Translations under genes and position numbers: made by a program | In this document: one piece after another, positions 5,991 to 12,783 of the stretch | How positions within the stretch are numbered: position 1 is the stretch's first letter | Layout: every line of letters starts with the position of its first letter | NCBI GenBank assembly: GCA_017516785.1 | Contig: JAFXAV010000044.1 | Location: 1 to 17,556 of the forward strand | Length of the DNA stretch: 17,556 nucleotides | Source: Oscillospiraceae bacterium | GTDB taxonomy: Bacteria > Bacillota_A > Clostridia > Oscillospirales > Oscillospiraceae | Direction of reading: 5' to 3' | Notes under the pieces: generated by a model | Databases searched by the model: none | What the model saw: the letters and a program-made list of their open reading frames with translations, nothing else | What the model was told of the DNA's origin: nothing

Positions 5991-7369
5991 GCAGAATGGA
6001 AGAATACCGGGCAATGCTGGAAGAACTGGAAGGCCCGGTTCCGGAGTTGGAAGGGACACTGGACAGAGCGAAAAAACGCAGACGCAAGGCGGCAGCGGGG
6101 GCAATTCTGCGCTGCGGAACCGGGCTGGCAACCTGTTTCGGCATTTTTGTCCTGCTGGTGAATTTCTGCTCGCCGGTGGCCTATGCCTGTGCCCGGATCC
6201 CGGTGCTGCGGGAGTTGGCGGAGGCGGTGACCTTCTCCAAGTCCCTGACGGATGCGGTGGACAATGCCTATGTGCAGCCCATGGGGCTGTCCCAGACGGA
6301 AAATGAGATCACTGCCAGGGTCGAATACCTGATCGTGGACCAGAAGCAGGTGAATGTGTTTTTCCGGCTGGAATCTGACCGCTATCCCCAGCTGACGGCT
6401 CATCCGGATGTGGAGTATGTGGAGCAGAAGGAGGAAAACCAGGGTTTCTCGGTGGTGAACCACTGCTATGCGGAGGAAAACGGAGAGCTGCTGAACAGCT
6501 GTATCGATTTTGTCAACGGGAATGTGCCGGAGAAGCTTCGACTCGACCTGAATGTGTTCTCCAATGTCATAGATACGGAGAAGGCGCCTGAGGAGAAGGT
6601 GGAGGACGCGATGCTCTCCGACGAGAGGGCGGAGGAGCCGGAGTATCTGGCAGAATTCTCCTTTATCCTGGAGTTTGATCCGGAATTTACGGCATCGGGG
6701 AAGAAATTCCCGGTGAATCAGACGGTGGAACTGGATGGCCAGGCCATTACCGTTACCGATATTGAGGTCTATCCCACCCATATGCGGGTGGAGATCGGGG
6801 AGGCGGCAGAGAACACCGCATGGCTGAAGGATCTGGATTTTTATATTGAAACGGACAGGGGAATGCGCTTTGAGCCGGTTTCCAACGGCATTTCAGCTAC
6901 CGGAGCGGAGAATTCTCTGTCCATGGTCTCCTACCGGGCGGACAGCAGCTATTTCTATGAGGCACAGTCGCTGAAGCTGGTGATCACCGGGGCCAAGTGG
7001 CTGCGTAAGGATCTGGAAAAAATCTATCTGAATCTGGTGACAGGGGAGAGTGGAGAGCTTCCGGAGGGAGCAAGCTTTGACTCCGCCAAACGGATCGGAA
7101 ATGACTGGATCGTGAAATTCCGTGCCCAATGGACAGAGGGTACACCGATGCATCAGCTCTTTGGGCATAAATTCTATGATAAGGAGGGCAATGCCTATGA
7201 GATCAACCGGTGGAGTAATATGCTTGGAGAGGAAGATGAAAACGGCAGGAATACCTTCTTCTATGATGAGTTCCCACTGAGAAATTACCCCTATGAGGAG
7301 GTCTGGCTCACGCCGCAGTATTCCCACCTGTGGCAGCCGGAGAAGCCGGTGGAGATTCCTGTTTCCTGA
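5987..7369 (+). CDS. membrane anti-sigma factor, DUF4179-like
   Basis: I place the start at ATG 5987, inside the sigma gene stop, although the frame is open much further upstream. AAGAGGAGG (5971-5979) lies 7 nt before it. The 460-residue product has a short acidic N-terminus (1-26), a basic cluster (AKKRRRKA) and one membrane helix at about 37-62. A roughly 395-residue outer-face domain rich in beta-strand sequence follows. This layout matches DUF4179 proteins encoded behind ECF sigma factors in Firmicutes, in which the cytoplasmic tail holds the sigma factor and the outer domain senses a signal. The N-terminus has no zinc-binding H-x3-C-x2-C motif, so it is not a ZAS-type anti-sigma factor. 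The gene is followed at once by a terminator, closing a two-gene operon. Confidence 0.85.
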   Translation: MSRMEEYRAMLEELEGPVPELEGTLDRAKKRRRKAAAGAILRCGTGLATCFGIFVLLVNFCSPVAYACARIPVLRELAEAVTFSKSLTDAVDNAYVQPMGLSQTENEITARVEYLIVDQKQVNVFFRLESDRYPQLTAHPDVEYVEQKEENQGFSVVNHCYAEENGELLNSCIDFVNGNVPEKLRLDLNVFSNVIDTEKAPEEKVEDAMLSDERAEEPEYLAEFSFILEFDPEFTASGKKFPVNQTVELDGQAITVTDIEVYPTHMRVEIGEAAENTAWLKDLDFYIETDRGMRFEPVSNGISATGAENSLSMVSYRADSSYFYEAQSLKLVITGAKWLRKDLEKIYLNLVTGESGELPEGASFDSAKRIGNDWIVKFRAQWTEGTPMHQLFGHKFYDKEGNAYEINRWSNMLGEEDENGRNTFFYDEFPLRNYPYEEVWLTPQYSHLWQPEKPVEIPVS

Positions 7370-7376
7370 ATAAAGG

Positions 7377-7410
7377 CTCCGCAGAGGCGAAACTGTCTCT
7401 GCGGAGTTTT
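7377..7410 (+). terminator. intrinsic terminator of the sigma/anti-sigma operon
   Basis: CTCCGCAGAG (7377-7386) pairs with CTCTGCGGAG (7397-7406) over 10 bp with a 10-nt loop, followed by TTTT. It lies 7 bp after the stop codon. Confidence 0.9.
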
Positions 7411-7502
7411 ACTCTTTGAAACAAAAAGTTAAAAATAATTTCACAATTCACTTCCGCAAAGGAAAGAGAGAAAACGGTACGCCATGTTGGATAAATGACC
7501 AA

Positions 7503-7517
7503 ATGGAAACGTTTACA
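7503..7517. promoter_or_regulatory. CcpA cre site upstream of the mgl operon
   Basis: ATGGAAACGTTTACA matches the published Gram-positive cre consensus WTGNAANCGNWWNCA at every defined position. It is centred about 73 bp upstream of the predicted -35. A cre well upstream of a promoter can mediate activation rather than roadblock repression. A dedicated LacI-family sugar repressor could bind the same kind of dyad (AAACGTTT core), so CcpA is likely but not certain. Confidence 0.65.
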
Positions 7518-7582
7518 GTTGGAAGATATAGATAAAAATTGTGGATTACGCACATTTGAAAGGCGAAAAACTGCGGTTCCTC

Positions 7583-7611
7583 TTTACAATTTTTACAATT
7601 TGCGTTATAAT
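7583..7611 (+). promoter_or_regulatory. strong sigma-A promoter of the mgl operon
   Basis: TTTACA (7583-7588), a 17-bp spacer and a consensus TATAAT (7606-7611) place the transcript start near 7618, giving a leader of about 120 nt before mglB. The spacer repeats TTTACAATT, giving a T-rich stretch. Confidence 0.85.
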
Positions 7612-7617
7612 AGCGAA

Positions 7618-7737
7618 GACATTGATATGCTCCGGGATTTCCCGGAGAAAGGGAAAAGGATATCCTTTTCTGTTGATCCCGGCTGATACCGGATACCGGT
7701 TTTGGCATATATTTCACATTTTTTAGGAGGAAAACAA
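7618..7737 (+). promoter_or_regulatory. structured 5' leader of mglB
   Basis: Two perfect dyads lie close together: CTCCGGGA-TT-TCCCGGAG (7630-7647) and the uninterrupted palindrome AAAAGGATATCCTTTT (7654-7669). They are followed by a CCGG-rich segment (7680-7700, two CCGGATACCGG-like halves) and then AGGAGG at 7725-7730. Neither dyad has a U-run, so they are more likely RNA-stability elements or a protein site than a terminator. I recognise no known riboswitch class. Confidence 0.45.
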
Positions 7738-8820
7738 ATGAAAAAGCTCATTTCCCTGCTGCTGGTTCTGGCTATGGCTCTGTCCCTGGCTGCATGCGGT
7801 GGCAAGACTGAGGCACCCGCAGCTGCTGACGGCGGCCTGGATGGCGAAATCGCTATCTTCTGGTACACCTTCGGCGACACCTACCTGTCCAGCGTCCGTG
7901 CTGCTATGAACGAGGCTCTGACCGCTGCCGGCCTGCAGTATCATGACTATGATGCTAACGGCTCTCAGACCACTCAGACCGAGCAGATCCAGACCGCTAT
8001 CACCAAGGGCGCTGCTGTCCTGGTCGTCAACATCGTTGACGCTTCTTCCGATGACGCTACTCAGGCTATCATCGACCTGGCTAAGAACGCTGACCTGCCT
8101 CTGGTGTTCTTCAACCGTTCCGTTTCCGAGGCTCTGGTCTCCGCTTACGCTAAGGCTGCTTACGTCGGCACCGACTACACCCAGGCTGGCCACATGGAAG
8201 GCAAGATGGTTGGCGAGTACGTTCTGGCCAACTACGACGCTGTTGACCTGAACGGCGACGGCGAGATCTCCTACGTTATGTTCAAGGGCCAGGAAGGCAA
8301 CATGGAAGCTGACGCCCGTACCCAGTACGGTGTCGAGGACGCTGACGCTGTCCTGACCGGCGCTGGCAAGCCCGCCCTGAAGTTCTACGACGACAAGAAC
8401 TCCGCTAAGTACCTGGTTGACCAGAACGGCGCTTGGTCCGCTGCTCAGGGCCAGGAGTACATGCAGACCATCCTGTCCTCCTACAACGAGGCTAACGGCA
8501 ACATGGTCGAGCTGGTCATCGCCAACAACGACGACATGGCTCTGGGCGCTATCGCTGCCCTGCAGGCTGCCGGCTACAACAAGAACGACGGCGGTGTCAC
8601 CATCCCCGTCTTCGGCGTTGACGCTACCGCAGCTGCTCAGGACGCTATCGCTGCTAAGTCCATGACCGGCACCATCAAGCAGGACGCTGTCGGTATGGCT
8701 AACGCTGTCGTTCAGATCGCTGAGAACCTGGGTACCGGCAAGGGCACCTTCGACAACGTCGTTGGTGATCTGGAAGGCACTTGGCGTGTTAACATCCCCT
8801 ACTCTGCTTACAGCGGCTAA
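7738..8820 (+). CDS. mglB: galactose/glucose ABC transporter substrate-binding lipoprotein
   Basis: The ATG at 7738 follows AGGAGG by 7 nt. The 360-residue product starts with a lipoprotein signal peptide and lipobox LAAC (C20 lipidated). The rest is a type-1 periplasmic binding fold that aligns by eye with E. coli MglB. It has an EF-hand-like calcium loop DLNGDGEIS (D170-S178), FFN (124-126), EADART (190-195), a conserved Trp before AQGQ, IANNDDMALGA and FGVDA. These are the sugar- and calcium-contact segments of glucose/galactose-binding proteins. One difference is Glu190 where MglB has the ligand Asp154. Codon use is extremely biased (almost only GAC, AAC, GCT, CTG, ATC), pointing to very high expression. 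It delivers sugar to MglA/MglC. Confidence 0.93.
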   Translation: MKKLISLLLVLAMALSLAACGGKTEAPAAADGGLDGEIAIFWYTFGDTYLSSVRAAMNEALTAAGLQYHDYDANGSQTTQTEQIQTAITKGAAVLVVNIVDASSDDATQAIIDLAKNADLPLVFFNRSVSEALVSAYAKAAYVGTDYTQAGHMEGKMVGEYVLANYDAVDLNGDGEISYVMFKGQEGNMEADARTQYGVEDADAVLTGAGKPALKFYDDKNSAKYLVDQNGAWSAAQGQEYMQTILSSYNEANGNMVELVIANNDDMALGAIAALQAAGYNKNDGGVTIPVFGVDATAAAQDAIAAKSMTGTIKQDAVGMANAVVQIAENLGTGKGTFDNVVGDLEGTWRVNIPYSAYSG

Positions 8821-8848
8821 TTTGTAACTACTTATAGTTTGCACTTGC

Positions 8849-8874
8849 GGCAGCCGTGCTTCGGCACGGCTGCC
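8849..8874 (+). promoter_or_regulatory. UUCG-capped intercistronic hairpin after mglB
   Basis: GGCAGCCGTGC (8849-8859), loop TTCG, and GCACGGCTGCC (8864-8874) form a perfect 11-bp stem with an ultrastable tetraloop. No U-run follows (CTTGAAACC). In binding-protein operons such stems protect the 3' end of the first cistron from exonucleases, so the binding protein can be made in excess. The remainder of the 168-bp gap to mglA shows nothing else that I recognise. Confidence 0.75.
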
Positions 8875-8988
8875 CTTGAAACCTATTAGGCCGTTTGCAG
8901 GTTAGGATCATGCTTATGAAGGCTCGTAAGTGTGACCTTGACCTGTAATGGCTCGAAAAACTGCATTCCAAACCAGGAGGCGAAAAAT

Positions 8989-10494
8989 TTGGAAATGAAT
9001 AACGAATCTGTCCTGCTGAGAATGGAAGGGATCACCAAGGAATTCCCTGGTGTCAAGGCGCTTGACGGCGTCAACCTGACTGTTCGAGCCGGTACTGTTC
9101 ACGCACTGATGGGTGAAAACGGTGCCGGTAAGTCCACTTTGATGAAGTGTCTGTTCGGCGTCTACAAGAAGGACGGCGGCAGAATTTTCCTGGAGGGCCA
9201 GGAAGTTGACTTCAAAAACTCCAAGGAAGCTCTGGAAAACGGTGTGGCCATGGTTCACCAGGAACTGAACCAGGCTCTGAAGCGCAATGTTATGGATAAC
9301 ATGTGGCTGGGCCGTTTCCCCATGACCGGCCCCTTCACCAGTGAAAAGAAGATGTACGATGCCACCATGGAGGTCTTCGAAGAGCTGGGCGTGAAGGTCA
9401 ATCCCAAGACCATCATGAGCACCATGCCTGTTTCCCAGCGCCAGATGGTGGAGATCGCCAAGGCCGTTTCCTACAAGTCCAAGATCATCGTGTTCGACGA
9501 GCCCACTTCCTCCCTGACGGAAGAAGAAGTGGAGCACCTGTTCAAGATCATCAATATGCTCCGTGACCGGGGCTGCGGCATCATCTACATCTCCCACAAG
9601 ATGGCAGAAATCAAGCGGATCTCCGATGATATCACCATCATGCGTGACGGTAAGTGGATCGCAACCGAGCGGGCCGATGACCTGAGCATGAACGACATCA
9701 TCCGCCTGATGGTCGGCCGTGAGCTGACCAATCAGTTCCCCCCCAAGACCAATGTTCCCGGTGAAGTGTACCTGAAGGTGGAGAACCTGTCCGGTATGTA
9801 CAATCACCTGCGGGATGTTTCCTTCGAGGCACGGCGGGGTGAGGTCCTGGGTATCGCAGGTCTGGACAGCTCCGGCCGTACCGAGACCCTGGAGTCCATC
9901 TTCGGTATCCGTACCCGCAAGAGCGGCACCATTACCCTGGGCGGCAAGCCCTGCCGCAACCGCAACTCCGGCGAGTCCATCAAGAACGGCTTCGCCATGC
10001 TGACGGAAGAGCGCCGCGCCACCGGTATCTTCGGTGTCCGCAGCATCCGGGATAACACCGTTATCTCCAGCCTCCACCGGCACAAGAAGTTCGGCCCTCT
10101 GCTCAGCGACAAGTCCCAGAGAGAGGATACCCAGTACTACATCGATGCTATGCGCACCAAGACTCCCACCCAGGAGACCCAGATCCGCAGCCTGTCCGGC
10201 GGTAACCAGCAGAAGGTCATCATCGGCCGCTGGCTGCTGACCGAGCCTGAGGTGCTGCTGCTGGACGAGCCCACCCGCGGTATCGACGTTGGCGCAAAGT
10301 ACGAGATCTACCAGCTGATCCAGAATCTGGCTCTGGAAGGAAAGACCGTTATCATGGTCTCCTCCGAAATGCCTGAGCTGCTGGGTGTCTGCGACCGTAT
10401 TCTGGTTATGTCCGGCGGTCGTCTGGCTGGCGAAGTGGACGCAAAGAATACTACCCAGGAAGAAATCATGACCCTGGCCGCAAAGTATGTTTAA
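8989..10494 (+). CDS. mglA: galactose/methyl galactoside import ATP-binding protein
   Basis: The product has two fused ABC domains in about 501 residues, the standard MglA/RbsA length. Domain 1 has Walker [10 protein letters not shown] (42-50), an atypical signature [12 protein letters not shown] and Walker [12 protein letters not shown]. Domain 2 has the degenerate P-loop [10 protein letters not shown] typical of this family, the signature [14 protein letters not shown] and Walker [17 protein letters not shown]. The C-terminal half follows E. coli MglA closely ([25 protein letters not shown]). I choose the TTG at 8989 because AGGAGG (8975-8980) is 8 nt before it. The ATG at 8995 would be 14 nt away. 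The protein powers import from the cytoplasmic face. GGAGG of mglC overlaps the stop region. Confidence 0.93.
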   Translation: MEMNNESVLLRMEGITKEFPGVKALDGVNLTVRAGTVHALMGENGAGKSTLMKCLFGVYKKDGGRIFLEGQEVDFKNSKEALENGVAMVHQELNQALKRNVMDNMWLGRFPMTGPFTSEKKMYDATMEVFEELGVKVNPKTIMSTMPVSQRQMVEIAKAVSYKSKIIVFDEPTSSLTEEEVEHLFKIINMLRDRGCGIIYISHKMAEIKRISDDITIMRDGKWIATERADDLSMNDIIRLMVGRELTNQFPPKTNVPGEVYLKVENLSGMYNHLRDVSFEARRGEVLGIAGLDSSGRTETLESIFGIRTRKSGTITLGGKPCRNRNSGESIKNGFAMLTEERRATGIFGVRSIRDNTVISSLHRHKKFGPLLSDKSQREDTQYYIDAMRTKTPTQETQIRSLSGGNQQKVIIGRWLLTEPEVLLLDEPTRGIDVGAKYEIYQLIQNLALEGKTVIMVSSEMPELLGVCDRILVMSGGRLAGEVDAKNTTQEEIMTLAAKYV

Positions 10495-10507
10495 GGAGGA
10501 AACAAAC

Positions 10508-11572
10508 GTGTCTGATCTGAAAGTTAAGAAGCCTTCCAAAATCGATGAGCTGAAGGCTATGTCCAAGAAGGACAGAAACAGAGCCATCGGCGATCTGCTG
10601 ATGAACAACGCCATGTTCATCATCATCGGCCTGGCAGTTATTTTCATCTGGATCCAGGAGCCTGCCTTCCTGTCCGTTGCTTCTATCGTCAACATCGTGA
10701 ACCTGACCATGGCTAAGCTGCCCATCGCTCTGGGCGTCGGCGGCTGTATCATCCTGGCCGGTACCGATATTTCCGCCGGCCGTCAGGTCGGTCTGGCAGC
10801 CTGTATCGCAGCAGGCCTGCAGCTGACCACCAACAAGCTGTTCCCCGGCCTGCAGATCATGCCCATTCCCGTGGCTCTGATCGCAGTCCTGGTCGTTGGC
10901 TGCTGCATCGGCTTCGTCAACGGCTTCTTCATGGCTAAGTTCAAGCTGCACCCCTTCATCGTCACCCTGTCCACTCAGCTGATCGTTTACGGTCTGGTGC
11001 TGATGTTCATGCAGCTGGGCACCAACTCCGGCCAGACCCTGTCCGGCATGAGCGAGGCTTACCGTGAGTTCGTTACCGGCACCCTGTTCCGCGTGGGCAA
11101 GACCGCTGTTCCCAACTACGTTCTGTACTCCGCCATCATCGCTGTGGTCGTCTGGGTCATCTGGAACAAGACCGCATTCGGCAAGAATATGTACGCTGTC
11201 GGCTCCAACGAGGAAGCTGCCAACGTTTCCGGTGTCAACGTCACCAAGACCATCATCATGGTCTTCATGATGGCCGGTATGCTGTACGCCCTGACCGGTT
11301 TCTTCGATGCAGCCCGTATCGCATCCGTCAACGCTACCACCGGTCTGAACTACGAGTCTGACGCCATCGCAGCCTGCGTTATCGGCGGCATCTCCTTCGT
11401 CGGTGGTATCGGTAAGGTCAGCGGCGCCATCATCGGCGTTCTGCTGCTGCAGGTTATCTTCGTCGGCCTGAACTTCCTGTCCGTTGACCCCAACCTGCTG
11501 TACATCGTCAAGGGTATGATCATCCTGGTGGCATGTACCATCGATATGAGAAAGTACCTGGTCCGTAAGTAA
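10508..11572 (+). CDS. mglC: galactose/methyl galactoside ABC transporter permease
   Basis: This is a BPD_transp_2-type permease of 354 residues. The GTG at 10508 is chosen because AAGGAGG (10493-10499) is 8 nt upstream. An in-frame ATG at 10487 overlaps mglA and has no site. About 35 Lys-rich cytoplasmic residues precede the first of 8-10 membrane segments, a longer tail than in E. coli MglC (336 residues in all). The conserved cytoplasmic loop ALGVGGCIILAGTDISAGRQ is followed later by AFGKNMYAVGSNEEAANVSG and DAIAACVIGGISFVGGIG, all diagnostic for the Mgl/Rbs permease family. It forms the sugar channel with MglA. Its TAA stop overlaps the ATG of the next gene. Confidence 0.92.
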   Translation: MSDLKVKKPSKIDELKAMSKKDRNRAIGDLLMNNAMFIIIGLAVIFIWIQEPAFLSVASIVNIVNLTMAKLPIALGVGGCIILAGTDISAGRQVGLAACIAAGLQLTTNKLFPGLQIMPIPVALIAVLVVGCCIGFVNGFFMAKFKLHPFIVTLSTQLIVYGLVLMFMQLGTNSGQTLSGMSEAYREFVTGTLFRVGKTAVPNYVLYSAIIAVVVWVIWNKTAFGKNMYAVGSNEEAANVSGVNVTKTIIMVFMMAGMLYALTGFFDAARIASVNATTGLNYESDAIAACVIGGISFVGGIGKVSGAIIGVLLLQVIFVGLNFLSVDPNLLYIVKGMIILVACTIDMRKYLVRK

Positions 11573-11943
11573 TGGAAGAGAAAGATCCCCGCAAAGAACC
11601 CCAAAGCAGTTTCCGCGGCCTGTACCGCAACGTGAAGATCTCTGTCAAGACTCTCGACAAGATCATCGTCGCAGGCTTGGCAGCTATCGTGATCCTGGTG
11701 CTCTACGGTGTGGCCAACAATGGCTACACGGTCACCTTTGATTCCAGAGGCGGCACCGATGTGCCTGCCCAGCCGGCTATGTATGCCGACTATGTGGCAG
11801 AGCCGGAGCCTCCCACCAGAGAGGGCTATGTATTTACCGGATGGTATTCCGATGAAAACTGTGTCTACCTGTGGGATATGGAAAACGGCCAGATCTCCCA
11901 GAGCATGACGCTGTATGCAGGCTGGGAAAAGGCGGAAGAATAA
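11572..11943 (+). CDS. small single-pass membrane protein with one InlB-type (Listeria-Bacteroides) repeat
   Basis: The 123-residue product has a basic N-terminus (1-30), one membrane helix (about 31-47) and a single outer-face module at about 52-118. The module runs YTVTFDSRGGTDVPAQ, then PTREGYVFTGWYSD, and ends in MTLYAGWEK. These are the marks of the Listeria-Bacteroides/Flg_new beta-grasp-like repeat seen in InlB. Such repeats normally occur in tandem on large surface proteins, so a lone, membrane-tethered copy is unusual. The ATG overlaps the mglC stop (TAATG) and lacks its own ribosome site, so it depends on translational coupling to mglC. The terminator follows directly. A role in docking the binding protein or in wall contact is speculation. 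Confidence 0.8.
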   Translation: MEEKDPRKEPQSSFRGLYRNVKISVKTLDKIIVAGLAAIVILVLYGVANNGYTVTFDSRGGTDVPAQPAMYADYVAEPEPPTREGYVFTGWYSDENCVYLWDMENGQISQSMTLYAGWEKAEE

Positions 11944-11950
11944 GTTTGTG

Positions 11951-11979
11951 AAAAAGGCGCACTTCGGTGCGCCTTTTTT
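11951..11979 (+). terminator. intrinsic terminator of the mgl operon
   Basis: AAAAAGGCGCAC (11951-11962), loop TTCG, and GTGCGCCTTTTTT (11967-11979) form a textbook stem. The A-run and T-run on opposite sides make it usable from both strands. A second small hairpin, TTCTGCG-CTTA-CGCAGAA (11978-11995), follows at once. Confidence 0.95.
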
Positions 11980-12038
11980 CTGCGCTTACGCAGAAGGTTG
12001 TATCGATAAAAATTGACTGGAAAAGAATGGAATTTTCA

Positions 12039-12067
12039 TTGCCTTTTCAGCGCGGATGTGCTATGCT
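12039..12067 (+). promoter_or_regulatory. promoter of the Nudix gene
   Basis: A -35 TTGCCT (12039-12044), a 17-bp spacer and a -10 TATGCT (12062-12067) predict a start near 12074 and a leader of about 30 nt that ends in GGGAGG. Confidence 0.55.
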
Positions 12068-12104
12068 TAAGTTACGATAACGATTACGTTGGGAGGTGCG
12101 GCGG

Positions 12105-12623
12105 TTGGAACTCAATGATATCTATGACGAGAACCGGGAACTGACGGGCAGAGTCCACCGGCGCGGGACTCCCTGGCAGCCGGGGGAGTACGGCGTGGTG
12201 GTCTGCGTCTGGGTCTACGACGGCAGGGGACACCTGCTGCTGACCCGCCGGGCCAAGGGCAAAAGCTTCGCCGGGACCTGGGAAAACTCCGGCGGCGCGG
12301 CCAAGGCAGGGGAGACCAGCCGGGAGGCCATTGCCCGGGAGCTGTTTGAGGAGACCGGCATCAGGGCGGAGCCGGAGGAGTTTGAATTCCTGGACACGGA
12401 CCGGGAACGGAATATGTTCTATGACCACTACTGCCTGAAGCGGCGGGTGCGGCTGAAGGATGTGGTGCTGCTGCCCGGAGAGACGGATGACGTGATGTGG
12501 GCCAGCTTTGGGAAGGTCCACTGGATGATCCGCAGCGGAAAGATCTGCAAGATCATCGGGCACCAGTTCTATCGCCAGGAAAAAGCCCTGCGTTTGCGCA
12601 ACATGACTAAGTTTGCAAGGTAA
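12105..12623 (+). CDS. Nudix hydrolase
   Basis: The TTG at 12105 is taken as start because GGGAGG (12091-12096) lies 8 nt upstream. The GTG at 12096 would overlap the ribosome site. The 172-residue product opens with the ELNDIYDENRELTG segment typical of YfcD/IPP-isomerase-like Nudix proteins. It holds a canonical Nudix box at residues 64-86, G-x5-E-x7-RE-L-x-EE-x-G-I, with E79, E82 and E83 as the metal ligands. Such enzymes cleave nucleoside-diphosphate-linked compounds, and the substrate here is unknown. It stands alone between the mgl terminator and the promoter of the next gene. Its codon use is richer in GC-ending CGG/GGC than mgl, so it is probably expressed at a lower level. Confidence 0.88.
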   Translation: MELNDIYDENRELTGRVHRRGTPWQPGEYGVVVCVWVYDGRGHLLLTRRAKGKSFAGTWENSGGAAKAGETSREAIARELFEETGIRAEPEEFEFLDTDRERNMFYDHYCLKRRVRLKDVVLLPGETDDVMWASFGKVHWMIRSGKICKIIGHQFYRQEKALRLRNMTKFAR

Positions 12624-12640
12624 TTTTTGGCGGGGGTTTG

Positions 12641-12665
12641 CCGGGAATTTGCTTGCAATTCCCGG
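12641..12665. promoter_or_regulatory. operator-like palindrome over the -35 of the PRTase promoter
   Basis: CCGGGAATT (12641-12649), a 7-bp centre and AATTCCCGG (12657-12665) form a perfect 9-bp dyad. It covers the -35 hexamer (12653-12658) and the first part of the spacer. No U-run follows (GAGACC), so it is a poor terminator for the Nudix gene and a better candidate for a repressor site. Confidence 0.45.
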
Positions 12666-12681
12666 GAGACCGGGGTATAAT
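12653..12681 (+). promoter_or_regulatory. promoter of the PRTase-like gene
   Basis: TTGCAA (12653-12658), a 17-bp spacer and TATAAT (12676-12681) form the promoter. The predicted start falls in or just after the run of seven A at 12683-12689, a context in which transcript slippage or start-site choice can respond to the ATP level. Confidence 0.75.
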
Positions 12682-12684
12682 CAA

Positions 12685-12750
12685 AAAAAGCGTTTTTCAG
12701 GTGTCCGGCGAAAACGCTTTGGCCGGACTGTGAAAAGCGTTTTCTTTTTT
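12685..12750 (+). promoter_or_regulatory. candidate transcription attenuator in the PRTase leader
   Basis: There are three complementary segments: 1 = AAAGCGTTTT (12687-12696), 2 = GAAAACGCTTT (12710-12720) and 3 = AAAGCGTTTTC (12734-12744). Segment 2 can pair with 1 (10 bp, antiterminator-like) or with 3 (11 bp), and the 2:3 stem runs straight into six T (12745-12750), which makes an intrinsic terminator. A third stem, GTCCGGC (12703-12709) with GCCGGAC (12722-12728), crosses both. The three cannot all form, so the leader can switch. No PyrR-box or known riboswitch consensus is visible and no leader peptide is evident. Confidence 0.65.
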
Positions 12751-12783
12751 CTCATTATTTTCAGAAAAACGGAGGAAAAATCT

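Noticed and set aside
7702..7737. Upstream in-frame extension of mglB
   Set aside because: It would place residues before a perfect lipoprotein signal peptide. AGGAGG at 7725-7730 selects the ATG at 7738.
7618..7737. Riboswitch in the mglB leader
   Set aside because: No conserved core of a known class is visible. Sugar-importer operons of this type are normally controlled by proteins.
7723..8844. 373-codon minus-strand frame opposite mglB
   Set aside because: It mirrors mglB almost end to end. Its Ser/Val/Asp/Gln-rich composition is what the reverse of GAC/GCT/CTG/AAC codons gives.
8914..10752. 612-codon minus-strand frame opposite mglA and the start of mglC
   Set aside because: It is antisense to clear ABC ATPase coding sequence, with low-complexity composition and a codon-bias artefact as in rpoB.
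12641..12681. Terminator for the Nudix gene
   Set aside because: The dyad CCGGGAATT/AATTCCCGG is strong but has no U-run, and it overlaps the -35 of the next promoter, so I call it operator-like instead.
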